Source: Pseudomonadota bacterium
GTDB lineage: Bacteria > Pseudomonadota > Alphaproteobacteria > Rhodobacterales > Rhodobacteraceae
NCBI GenBank assembly: GCA_038533575.1
Contig: JBCAYL010000001.1
Coordinates: forward strand, 1,330,226-1,394,225
DNA length: 64,000 bases
Reading direction: 5' to 3'
Positions within the stretch are counted from its first letter, which is position 1, and each line of letters opens with the position of its first letter. Of the stretch, positions 8,467-17,215 are shown piece after piece. The notes under the pieces were generated by a model. That model saw only the letters and a program-made list of their open reading frames with translations. It was not told where the DNA came from and searched no databases. The position numbers and the translations under genes were made by a program.

Positions 8467-9156
8467 TTGAAACGCAGTGACCGCCTCATCCAGCTCATCA
8501 CCATCCTGCGCGATGGTCGCCGCTACCGCGCCGAGGACCTCGCGGAGCGGCTCGGCGTCTCGCTGCGCACGGTCTACCGGGACATGGACGTGCTCGCTGC
8601 CTCCGGCATCCCCGTGGAGGGGACGCGGGGCCTCGGCTACGAGATCACGGCCGCCGTCACGCTGCCGCCGCTCAATCTCACGACCGTGGAGCTCGAGGCG
8701 CTCCATCTCGGGCTCTCGGCGGTTGGCGAAGGCGGGGATGAGGAACTGAGAGAGGCCGCCCGCGGCCTCTCTGCCAAGATCGACGCGGCCCTGCCGGAGG
8801 AGCGGCAGGGCGCCCCGCGGGGCTTCGGCTTCGCAGTCTACCCGTTCGCGGACGTGGCCCATGGCTTCAAACACATGCCACCCCTGCGGGCGGCCATCCG
8901 TTCGCGCCAGAAGGTGCGCATCAGCACTGAGGAGACCGACGGCGAGCGGAGCCGCGTCATGCGCCCGCTGCAACTGGATTATTGGGGCCGCGTCTGGACG
9001 GTGACCGGGTGGTGCGAACGCGCCGGTGACTTCCGGACCCTCCGCGTGGACAAGATCGGGAGCTTGACCATCCTCCCCGCCATCTTCGTCGAGGAGGAAG
9101 GCAAGCGCTACGAGGACTTCCTCGCGCGAGAGGAGCGCGGGAAGATCCGGCAGTGA
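8467..9156 (+). CDS. WYL-domain helix-turn-helix transcriptional regulator (YafY type)
   Basis: A 229-residue DNA-binding regulator. Residues about 2-58 form an HTH_11 winged helix (RLIQLITILRDGRRYRAEDL, then RLGVSLRTVYRDMDVLAASG). The C-terminal part is a WYL ligand-sensing domain (RPLQLDYWGRVWTVTGWCE and FRTLRVDKI). The TTG start at 8467 gives the usual KRSDRL N-terminus; an in-frame GTG at 8302 would run through the tatA promoter and adds residues unlike the family. The 3' end overlaps the convergent ABC ATPase gene by 49 bases, which is unusual. Its target is unknown. Confidence 0.85.
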   Translation: MKRSDRLIQLITILRDGRRYRAEDLAERLGVSLRTVYRDMDVLAASGIPVEGTRGLGYEITAAVTLPPLNLTTVELEALHLGLSAVGEGGDEELREAARGLSAKIDAALPEERQGAPRGFGFAVYPFADVAHGFKHMPPLRAAIRSRQKVRISTEETDGERSRVMRPLQLDYWGRVWTVTGWCERAGDFRTLRVDKIGSLTILPAIFVEEEGKRYEDFLAREERGKIRQ

Positions 9157-10202
9157 CGCCGGGGGGCGCGTACGAGGAGTGTCGTCCCCACCGGTGGCTG
9201 AAAGAGGCCCGGCACGGTGGCCGCCAACGCCGTCCCGTCGGCGAGCGTGAATTCGATGACGGAGAGCTGCCCGAGGAAGCGCGCCCGCGCGACCTCCGCC
9301 CGCACGGGCTGACCGTCGCTCGCGGTCCGATGCGGAAGCTGGCGGGACCGGTTGAAATCGATCCCCACATGCTGGGGCCGGATCACGATGTCCACCGGCG
9401 TGCCGTCGGGATGGCCCGGCGCGAGGAACGGGCCGAAGGCCGTGTCCACCAGCGCGCTGTGAACTTCGCCCTCGATTATGTTGATATCGCTAAAAAATTG
9501 CGCCGCGGCGAGATCCACCGGCTCGTTGTAGACCGTGTAGGGCGCGCCACTCTGGACGATGCGCCCGGCCCGCATGAGCGCGATCTGGTCGGCCATGCGC
9601 ATGGCCTCCTGCGGATCATGGGTCACGAGCAACACCGCCGTCCCGGCCTCGCGCAGGACCTGCAGCGTCTCGTCGCGCACCGCGTCGCGGAGCCGTTCGT
9701 CGAGCCCCGAAAAAGGCTCGTCCATGAGCATCACCCGGGGCTGGGGCGCGAGCGCCCGGGCCAGCGCCACGCGCTGTTGCTCGCCGCCGGAAAGCTCATG
9801 GGGATAGGCCCCCGCATAATGCGAGAGTCCCACCCGCGCGAGAAGCGTCGCCACCCTCTCCCGCCCGGCGCGACGGTCCTTGATCCCGTAGGCCACGTTA
9901 TCGGCGACACTCAGATGCGGAAAGAGAGCGAAATCCTGAAACATCAGACCGATGCCGCGGGCCTCGGGTGGCGTCCCCGTGATGTCCGCGCCATCGAGGA
10001 GGATCTGCCCGCTGGCGGCGGCCTCGACCCCGGCCACGGCGCGCAGCGTGGTCGACTTCCCGCAGCCCGAATTGCCGAGAAGGCAGGTCACCTCCCCCGC
10101 GGCCACGGTGAGCGAGACCTCATCCACCGCCGTCTTCGCGCCGAACCGGCAGGTCAGGGCGCGCAGCTCGAGCCGCGGCACGGGATCGCTCGTCTGGTAC
10201 AC
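9108..10202 (-). CDS. ABC transporter ATP-binding protein, iron(III)/FbpC type (orphan)
   Basis: A 364-residue ATPase with all nucleotide-binding motifs: Walker A GNSGCGKST, Q-loop FQDFALFPHLS, signature LSGGEQQRVALARAL, Walker B VMLMDEPFSGLD and H-loop LVTHDPQEAM. A C-terminal TOBE-like domain (about 265-350) ends in a family-typical acid of basic and Cys residues (RAPRRHCRIFP). Closest families are the Fe3+ or polyamine/thiamine importer ATPases. No permease or binding protein lies nearby, so its partners are unknown. The GTG at 10202, 10 bases after the SDR stop, is favoured; another GTG lies at 10181. The 3' end overlaps the WYL gene. Confidence 0.82.
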   Translation of the reverse strand: MYQTSDPVPRLELRALTCRFGAKTAVDEVSLTVAAGEVTCLLGNSGCGKSTTLRAVAGVEAAASGQILLDGADITGTPPEARGIGLMFQDFALFPHLSVADNVAYGIKDRRAGRERVATLLARVGLSHYAGAYPHELSGGEQQRVALARALAPQPRVMLMDEPFSGLDERLRDAVRDETLQVLREAGTAVLLVTHDPQEAMRMADQIALMRAGRIVQSGAPYTVYNEPVDLAAAQFFSDINIIEGEVHSALVDTAFGPFLAPGHPDGTPVDIVIRPQHVGIDFNRSRQLPHRTASDGQPVRAEVARARFLGQLSVIEFTLADGTALAATVPGLFQPPVGTTLLVRAPRRHCRIFPRSSRARKSS

Positions 10203-10212
10203 GGACCGCAGC

Positions 10213-10989
10213 TCAGATGGTCGCGTTGGTGCCGCCGCCGTCGAGCAGGATGTTCTGGCCGACGATGAACCCGGCATGCTGCGAGCAGAGGAACGCGCAG
10301 GCGGCGCCGAATTCCTCGATCGTCCCGTAGCGGCGCGCCGGGATGGTGGCTTCCCGCTGCTTGCGGGCCTCGTCCATAGTGATGCCTTGCGCGTTGACGA
10401 CCCCGGTGTCGAGCGCCTCTGCGCGTGCCGTGGCGTGGATTCCGGGGAGGAGATTGTTGATCGTTACCCCCTTCTCCGCCACCTGCCGGGCCGTCCCGGC
10501 CACGTAGCCCGTGAGCCCGGTGCGGGCGGCGTTCGAAAGGCCGAGCTGCGGGATCGGCGCCTTCACGGACTGGCTCGTGATGTTGACCACCCGGCCCCAT
10601 CCCCGTGCCATCATCCCGGGCAGCGTGGCTTTCATGAGCGCGATGGGCGTGAGCATGTTGGCATCGAGCGCGGCGATGAAATCGTCGCGGTCCCAGTCGC
10701 TCCAAAGCCCCGGAGGCGGGCCGCCTGCATTGGTGACGAGGATGTCGAGATCACCGGCGGCCTCGAGCACCGCGGCCTGCCCATCGGGCGTTGTGACATC
10801 GGCGGCGACCACGGTCACGGAGACCCCGTGCGCGCGGAGTTCGTCAGCCGTGGCCTCGAGCGGCGCGACGGAACGCGCATTGATCACGAGGTCCACGCCC
10901 TCGGCGGCCAGCGCCATGGCGCAGCCCTTTCCGAGGCCCTTGGACGATGCGCAGACCAACGCCCGCTTTCCCCGAATACCCAATTCCAT
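10213..10989 (-). CDS. SDR-family protein lacking the canonical YxxxK
   Basis: A 258-residue Rossmann protein of the short-chain dehydrogenase/reductase superfamily. The cofactor loop (ASSKGLGKG), the DV at the adenine site (AADVTTPDG), NAGG and the catalytic-region Ser (NITSQS) are present. Where classical SDRs have Tyr-x-x-x-Lys, this protein reads LGLSNAARTG, so by eye Tyr is replaced by Ser and Lys by Arg. A widespread subgroup often annotated as 3-oxoacyl-ACP reductase shows the same replacement, and its activity is unclear. It heads a two-gene unit with the ABC ATPase. The substrate is unknown. Confidence 0.82.
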   Translation of the reverse strand: MELGIRGKRALVCASSKGLGKGCAMALAAEGVDLVINARSVAPLEATADELRAHGVSVTVVAADVTTPDGQAAVLEAAGDLDILVTNAGGPPPGLWSDWDRDDFIAALDANMLTPIALMKATLPGMMARGWGRVVNITSQSVKAPIPQLGLSNAARTGLTGYVAGTARQVAEKGVTINNLLPGIHATARAEALDTGVVNAQGITMDEARKQREATIPARRYGTIEEFGAACAFLCSQHAGFIVGQNILLDGGGTNATI

Positions 10990-11138
10990 CTCAGACCTCC
11001 CGCTGCAGTCCCGGCGTTCCCGCGGACCTAGCAGCGCGCGGATGCCCCTTCAATGCCGACCGGGCTCCCAAGATGCGCCGCAATCATGCCTTAAGACTTG
11101 CGGTGGTACGTTTGTGCAACCATTGGAATCTGACTACG

Positions 11139-12161
11139 ATGAGTGACATGGCCTCCTCTTTCCGCTCGAGCCTCCGCGCGACGCAGACCTTGCCGGTTTT
11201 CCGGGCCGAGGCGTTTTTCGTGCTCGCGGGCGTGAATGCGGGGGAGGCCCTGAGCTTTGCCAGCGAGCTGGTGCTGGATGACGTCTACGAGCTCGACGCC
11301 GCCGCCGCGCCCAGCGCGCTCAGCGTCGGCAACGACGCGGATGCGCTTCGCATCGCGCCGGACAGTGCCGTGGGCTCCCCCGGCGGACACATCATCATCG
11401 ACTCGACCATCACGCTCATGTCGCCCCTCGGCGCGACGATCGAGGGGCTTATCCTCGTGGAGGTCGATGGCGGCGAGGCCGTCGACATCTTCCTTCTGCC
11501 GCTCGCGCATCTCGCGCCGCGCACGGATTACACGCTCGTGGGCATCGATACGTCCGATGCGCGGCGGCGCTTCGCGGAGGCCGCCTGTGTCGCCTTCACC
11601 CGTGGCACCCACATCACCATGGCCTCCGGCGCGCAGGTGCCCATCGAGGAACTCCGCGTCGGCGATCGCGTCCTCACGCGGGACGAAGGCCCGCAAGAGA
11701 TCCGCTGGATCGGGCAGAACACGCGCCGCGCCGTGGGGGATTTTGCCCCGGTCCTCATCCGCAAAGGCACGCTCAACAACGAGAACGACCTTATCGTGAG
11801 TCCGGATCACCGGCTCTTCATCTACCAGCGCGATGACGAGATCGGTGCGGGCCGGGCCGAGGTCCTCGTGAAGGTGCGCCACCTGATCAATGGCGACACC
11901 GTCGTGCGGCTCGAGGGCGGCTTCGTGGACTACTTCCAGCTCCTCTTCGACAGTCACCAGATCATCTATGCCGAGGGCATCGCAGCAGAGAGCCTCCTCG
12001 TGGATCCCCGCACCCGGGCCGCGCTCCCGGCGGATGTGGACGCAGCGCTGGCCAAGGCGCTCCCCGGCCACGAGGACCGCCACCACCTGAATTACGAGGT
12101 CAGCGAGACACTCCTCAGCCGGAACGCCGCCGAGATGCTGCGCCGCGCGTCCACGCGCTAG
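11139..12161 (+). CDS. Hint-domain (hedgehog/intein-type) protein
   Basis: A 340-residue protein. The N-terminal 130 residues are a beta-rich region of unknown function. From about residue 145 (ACVAFTRGTHITMASG) it carries a Hint module with the leading Cys, VPIEELRVGDRVLT and the later block LIVSPDHRLFIYQ. Hint modules cleave or splice peptides autocatalytically. Rhodobacteraceae carry many such Hint_2 proteins, often linked to secreted calcium-binding repeats, which are absent here. The ATG at 11139 is chosen because GGAA lies upstream and the longer frame would run into the divergent SDR promoter. It converges on the stress-protein gene with two bases between the stops. Confidence 0.8.
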   Translation: MSDMASSFRSSLRATQTLPVFRAEAFFVLAGVNAGEALSFASELVLDDVYELDAAAAPSALSVGNDADALRIAPDSAVGSPGGHIIIDSTITLMSPLGATIEGLILVEVDGGEAVDIFLLPLAHLAPRTDYTLVGIDTSDARRRFAEAACVAFTRGTHITMASGAQVPIEELRVGDRVLTRDEGPQEIRWIGQNTRRAVGDFAPVLIRKGTLNNENDLIVSPDHRLFIYQRDDEIGAGRAEVLVKVRHLINGDTVVRLEGGFVDYFQLLFDSHQIIYAEGIAAESLLVDPRTRAALPADVDAALAKALPGHEDRHHLNYEVSETLLSRNAAEMLRRASTR

Positions 12162-12170
12162 GCCTAGCGC
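12155..12170. repeat. 16-bp perfect palindrome containing both convergent stop codons
   Basis: GCGCTAGGCCTAGCGC is a perfect palindrome. It holds the TAG of the Hint gene (12159-12161) and, on the other strand, the TAG of the stress-protein gene (12164-12166). It may fold as a short bidirectional hairpin, but there is no T-run. Confidence 0.5.
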
Positions 12171-12997
12171 ACGATCAACACGTCGCAGGGCGGCTCCCGC
12201 AGGAGATCGTTGGCCACGGAGCCGAGGATGGCGGGCAAGGCACCGGCGCGTCCATGGGCACCGATGGCCAGAAGCGGGACGCCCTGCTCCTCCACGGCCC
12301 GCGCGATGACCGCACCGGCCCCACCCTTTTCGATCGTCACCGGCCCGCAGGAGGCCTCCTCCAGCGTCAGGCTTGCCTGCCACGCTTCGGCGGAGGCCGT
12401 GGCATCATTGAGAAATGCCGCCTCGAGCGGCGCCGCGGCACCGGGGGCCCGCGCCAGCCGCCCTTCATAGGGCACATGGAGCGCATTGACCGGGTGGAGC
12501 GCGATGCCCGGCGCGAGAGACGCGGCTTGCCGCGCCGCCTTTGTCGAGGCCTGCGAGAAATCCGTGGCGACGATGGCGGCCGCGTAGGGGCGTGATGCAT
12601 CCTCCCGGACGAGGAGCACCGGGCACGGGGCATGGCGCACCGTCTTCTGCGCGGTGGTCTCCCACATCACGTCCAGAAAGGCGCGCCGCCGATGGGTGCC
12701 CACGACGAAGAGGTCCACCATGGCGTGGGTGGCGGCGATCATCTCCTCCACCGGGTCACCCGCCCGGACATCGATGGTGACATTGCGCGGGGCCTCCAGC
12801 GTCTCGAGCAGCGCCGTGATCGCCGCGCGCGTCTTTTCGATCAGCAGGTCCTCGAGGTCGTCGGGCAGGTCCTCATCGATGACGGACAGCACGGTGAGCG
12901 CGGCGTCGTGCTGCCGCGCCAGCGCGGCGGCGCGTTGCACCGCCTTCTCCGACCGCTCCGAGAGGTCGGTGGCGACTGTGATCGTTTCGATGGCCAT
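12164..12997 (-). CDS. Universal stress protein, tandem UspA domains
   Basis: A 277-residue protein with two UspA folds. The first (about 1-140) begins IETITVATDLSERSEKAV and contains VVGTHRRRAFLDVMWETTAQKTVRHAPCPVLLV. The second, weaker copy (about 145-277) includes AAIVATDFSQAS and LLAIGAHGRAG. The first copy keeps a nucleotide-loop-like GTHRR-x9-T pattern. Start 12997 is preferred to the ATG at 13003 because GGAGGAG then sits at proper spacing. An FNR-like box lies about 55 bases upstream, which suits induction in low oxygen. It is divergent from prfC. Confidence 0.88.
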   Translation of the reverse strand: MAIETITVATDLSERSEKAVQRAAALARQHDAALTVLSVIDEDLPDDLEDLLIEKTRAAITALLETLEAPRNVTIDVRAGDPVEEMIAATHAMVDLFVVGTHRRRAFLDVMWETTAQKTVRHAPCPVLLVREDASRPYAAAIVATDFSQASTKAARQAASLAPGIALHPVNALHVPYEGRLARAPGAAAPLEAAFLNDATASAEAWQASLTLEEASCGPVTIEKGGAGAVIARAVEEQGVPLLAIGAHGRAGALPAILGSVANDLLREPPCDVLIVR

Positions 12998-13050
12998 GGG
13001 CATCTCCTCCGCTTTGGTCAGAGGCCTAGCACCCGCCCGCGCGGCGGGCC

Positions 13051-13064
13051 TTGATCCAGCGCAA
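13051..13064 (-). promoter_or_regulatory. Candidate FNR/FnrL-type box for the stress-protein gene
   Basis: TTGATCCAGCGCAA matches TTGAT-N4-ATCAA in one full half-site and three of five bases in the other. Its centre is near 13057.5. A -41.5 placement for the minus-strand stress-protein gene puts transcription start near 13016, with CTAG-containing -10-like bases at 13025-13030, a plausible class II activation geometry. Confidence 0.45.
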
Positions 13065-13123
13065 GAATTGCCGCGCGCGCATGCGCCCCTTGCCTCCCCC
13101 GGGTTTGGCGATAAACCCCACCC

Positions 13124-14722
13124 ATGCTCGACAATCGCCCCAGCCTTCCCCCGGAAGTCGCCCGCCGCCGGACCTTCGCCATCATCTCGCACCCCGATGC
13201 GGGCAAGACGACGCTGACCGAAAAGTTCCTGCTCTATGGCGGCGCGATCCAGCAGGCCGGCCAGGTGCGTGCCAAGGGCGAGGCCCGGCGCACGCGCTCG
13301 GACTTCATGCAGATGGAGAAGGACCGCGGGATCTCCGTGAGCGCCTCGGCCATGGCCTTCGACTATGGCGATTACCGCTTTAACCTCGTGGACACGCCCG
13401 GGCACTCGGACTTTTCCGAAGACACCTATCGCACGCTCACGGCCGTGGACGCGGCGGTCATGGTCATCGACGGCGCCAAAGGCGTGGAGAGCCAGACCCA
13501 GAAACTCTTCGAAGTCTGCCGCTTGCGCGACCTGCCCATCTTGACCTTTTGCAACAAAATGGACCGGGAAAGCCGCGATACGTTCGAGATTATTGACGAA
13601 ATCCAAGAAAACCTCGCCATTGACGTCACGCCGGCCGCCTGGCCCATCGGGCGCGGGCGGGAGTTCATCGGCTGCTATGATCTCCTGCGCGACAGGCTCG
13701 AACTCATGGACCGCGCGGACCGCAACAAGGTGGCCGAGAGCGTGAAGATCGAGGGGCTCGATGACCCGAAGCTCGCCGAGCATGTTCCCGCCGCACTGCT
13801 CGATACCTTCCTCGAGGAGGTAGAGATGGCCCGGGAGCTCCTGCCCCCGCTTGACCCGAAGGCCCTCCTTGAAGGGACACTCACGCCCATCTGGTTCGGC
13901 TCCGCGATCAATTCCTTCGGCGTGAAGGAGCTGATGGACGGGATTGGCACCTACGGCCCCGAGCCGCAGCCCCAGAGCGCCGAGCCCCGCCAGATCGCGC
14001 CGGAAGAGGGCAAGGTTTCGGGCTTTGTCTTCAAGGTGCAGGCGAACATGGACCCAAAGCACCGGGATCGCGTGGCCTTCGTGCGCATGGCCTCGGGGCA
14101 CTTCACGCGCGGCATGAAGCTTACCCATGTTCGCACGAAAAAGCCGATGGCCGTCTCGAACCCCGTGCTCTTTCTCGCATCCGACCGCGAACTCGCAGAG
14201 GAGGCCTGGGCTGGCGACATCATCGGCATCCCCAACCACGGGCAGCTCCGCATCGGCGACACCCTCACCGAGGGAGAGGCGCTCAAGGTGACGGGGATCC
14301 CCTCCTTTGCGCCGGAGCTCCTGCAGGGCGTGCGCTCGGGCGATCCGATGAAGACGAAGCACCTCGAAAAGGCGCTCATGCAGTTCGCCGAGGAAGGCGC
14401 CGCCAAGGTCTTCAAGCCGATGATCGGATCGGGCTTCGTCGTGGGCGTCGTGGGCCAGCTCCAGTTCGAGGTGCTGGCGAGCCGGATCGAGCAGGAATAC
14501 GGCCTGCCCGTGCGTTTCGAGGCCTCGCAATTCACCTCAGCGCGCTGGGTCCACGGGCCCAAGGACAAGGTCGACGCCTTTGCGCAGTCGAACAAACAGC
14601 ACATGGCCACCGACAATGACGGCGACGATGTTTTCCTCACGCGCCTGCAATGGGATATCGACCGTGTTGAACGGGACCATCCCGATCTTCGGCTGTCCTC
14701 AACCAAGGAGATGATGGTCTGA
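13124..14722 (+). CDS. prfC: Peptide chain release factor 3
   Basis: A 532-residue translational GTPase that recycles RF1/RF2 from the ribosome after termination. The G-domain motifs are SHPDAGKTT (G1), RGISVSASAM (G2), DTPGHSD (G3) and CNKMDR (G4). Domain 2 and the RF3-specific C-terminal domain (GFVVGVVGQLQFEVLASRIEQEYG) are complete, and the length is typical. It starts at ATG 13124 after a 120-base divergent region shared with the stress-protein gene. Confidence 0.97.
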   Translation: MLDNRPSLPPEVARRRTFAIISHPDAGKTTLTEKFLLYGGAIQQAGQVRAKGEARRTRSDFMQMEKDRGISVSASAMAFDYGDYRFNLVDTPGHSDFSEDTYRTLTAVDAAVMVIDGAKGVESQTQKLFEVCRLRDLPILTFCNKMDRESRDTFEIIDEIQENLAIDVTPAAWPIGRGREFIGCYDLLRDRLELMDRADRNKVAESVKIEGLDDPKLAEHVPAALLDTFLEEVEMARELLPPLDPKALLEGTLTPIWFGSAINSFGVKELMDGIGTYGPEPQPQSAEPRQIAPEEGKVSGFVFKVQANMDPKHRDRVAFVRMASGHFTRGMKLTHVRTKKPMAVSNPVLFLASDRELAEEAWAGDIIGIPNHGQLRIGDTLTEGEALKVTGIPSFAPELLQGVRSGDPMKTKHLEKALMQFAEEGAAKVFKPMIGSGFVVGVVGQLQFEVLASRIEQEYGLPVRFEASQFTSARWVHGPKDKVDAFAQSNKQHMATDNDGDDVFLTRLQWDIDRVERDHPDLRLSSTKEMMV

Positions 14723-14798
14723 TCCGGCGGCGCCCCGCCGGCCCGACTTGCGCCGCGCGCAGGACTTTGAGACCATCCGGAAAAACAGGCAGCGCTCC

Positions 14799-15263
14799 AT
14801 GATCGCATCCCTCGCAAAGCTCCCCGTCAGGCTCTTGCCCGCAGCCCTCGCCGCGGGGCTGGCCACGGCCGCGGCAGCGGAACTCTGGGACAGCGATGCT
14901 GCGTGGAACCTGCTCAACCTTGCCAGCGTCTCGGAGGCCGTGGTCGACGACACGTGGTTTGCGGTGAAGGAGTTCCCCGAGGAGCTGCGCGCCGCCGCCG
15001 ACGACTTCCTCATCGAGGGCTACGTCGTGCCGATCCTCGCGGAGCCCAAGATCTCGAGCTTCATTCTGGTCCAGGACCCCGAGAACTGCCCCTTCTGCGG
15101 CACGGGCTCGGGCTACGCGCCGGTTCTCGAGGTCATCCTCGGGGAGCCGATCCCCTCGGTGGAGGAGTTCTCCCGCATCCGCGTGCAGGGCGAGCTCGAG
15201 CTCATCGATGATCCTCAAACATTCCAGATGTTTGTACTCGTGAACGCCGCGCCTGTGAGTTGA
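14799..15263 (+). CDS. Secreted DUF3299-like protein
   Basis: A 154-residue exported protein. Residues 1-29 look like a signal peptide ending AAAA before ELWDSD. The mature part follows the DUF3299 pattern: IEGYVVPI, a strand ISSFILVQDPENCPFCG with a CPFC pair, a VLEVILGEPIP strand, and RIRVQGELEL. The CPFC motif may bind metal or form a disulfide. The ATG at 14799 is preferred to the upstream GTG or ATG codons because it gives a clean signal peptide. It lies 76 bases after prfC on the same strand. Function unknown. Confidence 0.75.
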   Translation: MIASLAKLPVRLLPAALAAGLATAAAAELWDSDAAWNLLNLASVSEAVVDDTWFAVKEFPEELRAAADDFLIEGYVVPILAEPKISSFILVQDPENCPFCGTGSGYAPVLEVILGEPIPSVEEFSRIRVQGELELIDDPQTFQMFVLVNAAPVS

Positions 15264-15273
15264 CCCGCGCGAT

Positions 15274-15302
15274 TTGACCTCGGGCTGTGGATCGATTATC
15301 TG
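15274..15302 (+). promoter_or_regulatory. Candidate sigma-70 promoter for the RNA helicase gene
   Basis: TTGACC (15274-15279) is five of six to the -35 consensus; 17 bases later is TATCTG (15297-15302). The predicted leader of about 80 bases contains a hairpin GCACGC-AGCG-GCGTGC (15310-15325), a possible regulatory leader for a helicase mRNA. Confidence 0.45.
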
Positions 15303-15392
15303 CAGCGCAGCACGCAGCGGCGTGCACGACGCCGGGCGCGACTGTGACAAGCGCCCAATGCCACGGGGCCCTGCCCCTAACTTTGGACGCTG

Positions 15393-16829
15393 ATGACAAA
15401 ATTTACTGATCTGAACTTGGACCCCAAGGTCCTCAAGGCCGTAGTCGATGCTGGCTACGAAGAGCCCACGCCGATCCAGGCGGGCGCCATTCCCCCCGCC
15501 CTCGAGGGCCAGGATGTCCTCGGGATCGCGCAGACGGGCACGGGCAAGACCGCAAGCTTCACGCTCCCCATGATCACGCTCCTGAAGCGCGGCCGAGCCC
15601 GGGCGCGGATGCCCCGCTCCCTCGTCTTGGCACCGACGCGAGAGCTCGCGGCGCAGGTGGCGGAGAACTTCGACACCTACACAAAGTACACGAAGCTGAC
15701 CAAGGCGCTCCTCATCGGGGGCGTGAGCTTTAAGGAGCAAGACGCGCTGATCGACCGGGGCGTCGACGTCCTGATCGCCACGCCCGGGCGCCTGCTCGAC
15801 CATTTCGAGCGGGGCAAGCTCCTCCTCACGGGCGTCCAGATCATGGTGGTCGACGAGGCCGACCGGATGCTCGACATGGGCTTCATTCCGGATATCGAGC
15901 GGATCTTTTCGCTGACCCCCTTCACGCGCCAGACGCTCTTCTTCTCGGCCACCATGGCCCCCGAGATCGAGCGCATCACCAACACGTTCCTGAGCAACCC
16001 GGCCAAGGTGGAGGTGGCCCGCGCCGCCACCACCAACAAGAACATCACGCAAGGCGTGGTCATGTTCAAATCCTCCCGCCGGGACCGCGAGGCGAGCGAA
16101 AAGCGCAACCTGCTGCGCGCGCTGATCGATGCCGAGGGCGAGAAGCTCACGAACGCCATCATCTTCTGCAACCGCAAGACGGACGTCGACATCACCGCGA
16201 AGTCGCTCAAAAAGCACGGCTATGACGCCGCGGCGATCCACGGCGACCTCGATCAATCCTTCCGCACCAAAACGCTGGACGGTTTCCGTGACGGGACGCT
16301 CAAGCTCCTCGTGGCCTCCGACGTGGCCGCGCGCGGGCTCGACATCCCGAATGTGAGCCATGTCTTCAACTTTGACGTGCCCAGCCATGCCGAGGATTAC
16401 GTGCACCGGATCGGCCGCACGGGCCGCGCCGGTCGCAGCGGAACGGCGATGATGATCTGCGTGCCGCGTGACGAAAAGAACCTCGAGGATATCGAGCGGC
16501 TCGTGGAGGACACGATCCCCCGGCTCGAAAGCCCGCTGAAGGGCGGCGCACCGGAGCCCACGGCCAGCGATGAGAGCGACGAGAAGCCGAAGCGCTCTCG
16601 CTCCCGGTCGCGCTCCCGCAAGAAAGACGAGCCGAAGCCCGAGGTCGAAGAGGTGGCCGCCGCCGCCGAGGACACCCCGCGCGAGCCGCAACCGAAGCGC
16701 ACGCGCGGCGGGCGTGGCCGGGGCCGCGACCGTGGCGAGAGCGGGCCCACGCCCGTGGGCATGGGCGATCACATGCCGGGCTTCATCGCCAAGAGCTTTG
16801 CCCAGCGTCTCGAGGAAGACGCGGCCTAG
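15393..16829 (+). CDS. rhlE: DEAD-box RNA helicase, RhlE type
   Basis: A 478-residue ATP-dependent RNA helicase. The Q motif (GYEEPTPIQ), motif I (AQTGTGKT), Ia (PTRELAAQ), motif II (DEAD), III (SAT), IV (IIFCNRK), V (DVAARGLDIP) and VI (HRIGRTGRAG) are all intact. After residue 375 comes a long, charged, low-complexity tail with an RSRSRSR run, a KRTRGGRGRGRDRGE RNA-binding segment and a conserved end MPGFIAKSF. RhlE proteins act in ribosome maturation and RNA decay in the cold. Its stop shares a CTAG with the convergent membrane-protein gene. Confidence 0.93.
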   Translation: MTKFTDLNLDPKVLKAVVDAGYEEPTPIQAGAIPPALEGQDVLGIAQTGTGKTASFTLPMITLLKRGRARARMPRSLVLAPTRELAAQVAENFDTYTKYTKLTKALLIGGVSFKEQDALIDRGVDVLIATPGRLLDHFERGKLLLTGVQIMVVDEADRMLDMGFIPDIERIFSLTPFTRQTLFFSATMAPEIERITNTFLSNPAKVEVARAATTNKNITQGVVMFKSSRRDREASEKRNLLRALIDAEGEKLTNAIIFCNRKTDVDITAKSLKKHGYDAAAIHGDLDQSFRTKTLDGFRDGTLKLLVASDVAARGLDIPNVSHVFNFDVPSHAEDYVHRIGRTGRAGRSGTAMMICVPRDEKNLEDIERLVEDTIPRLESPLKGGAPEPTASDESDEKPKRSRSRSRSRKKDEPKPEVEEVAAAAEDTPREPQPKRTRGGRGRGRDRGESGPTPVGMGDHMPGFIAKSFAQRLEEDAA

Positions 16830-17215
16830 CGGCTGGAGCGCAAGGACCGCAGGAAAAGCCCGAGCCCGCCGAAGAAGAGCACGAGGATCACCACGAGATC
16901 AAAGACGCTCATCCGCGCGAAGGTGAGCTGGATCGAGGCGATGACCCCCGCCACCATGGCGATGAGCGCCCCGGCCGCGAGCCCCCAGCCGATCCAGTTC
17001 TTCGAGTTGTAGAAGATGATCACCACCCCGAAGATGAAGGGGATGAGCACCATCCCCGTCGTCACCGGAACGCCCCCCACGCGGAAGAGCCCCGTGCCGA
17101 AGCCAAATTGCGGGCGGATGATGATCCCGTTGAGGAGCAGGTAGCCCCCGGCGACCATCATCGCGAGCCCGATGAGGAACTGCCCCGTCCCGCCGTCGCT
17201 GCCGCCCGCGCCCAT
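16826..17215 (-). CDS. Small four-helix membrane protein of unknown function
   Basis: A 129-residue protein with a Gly-rich N-terminus and hydrophobic segments near residues 13-33, 50-70, 75-98 and 103-122, ending in a basic tail (RSLRSSR). I do not recognise the family. Its ATG overlaps the rnj stop (TGATG), so it is the last gene of the birA-coaX-rnj unit and probably cotranscribed. Its stop overlaps that of the helicase on the other strand (CTAG). Confidence 0.75.
   Translation of the reverse strand: MGAGGSDGGTGQFLIGLAMMVAGGYLLLNGIIIRPQFGFGTGLFRVGGVPVTTGMVLIPFIFGVVIIFYNSKNWIGWGLAAGALIAMVAGVIASIQLTFARMSVFDLVVILVLFFGGLGLFLRSLRSSR

Noticed and set aside
12998-14530. Upstream extension of the stress-protein frame antisense to prfC
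   Set aside because: The stress-protein fold begins at 12997 with a good ribosome site; the extension is an antisense shadow.
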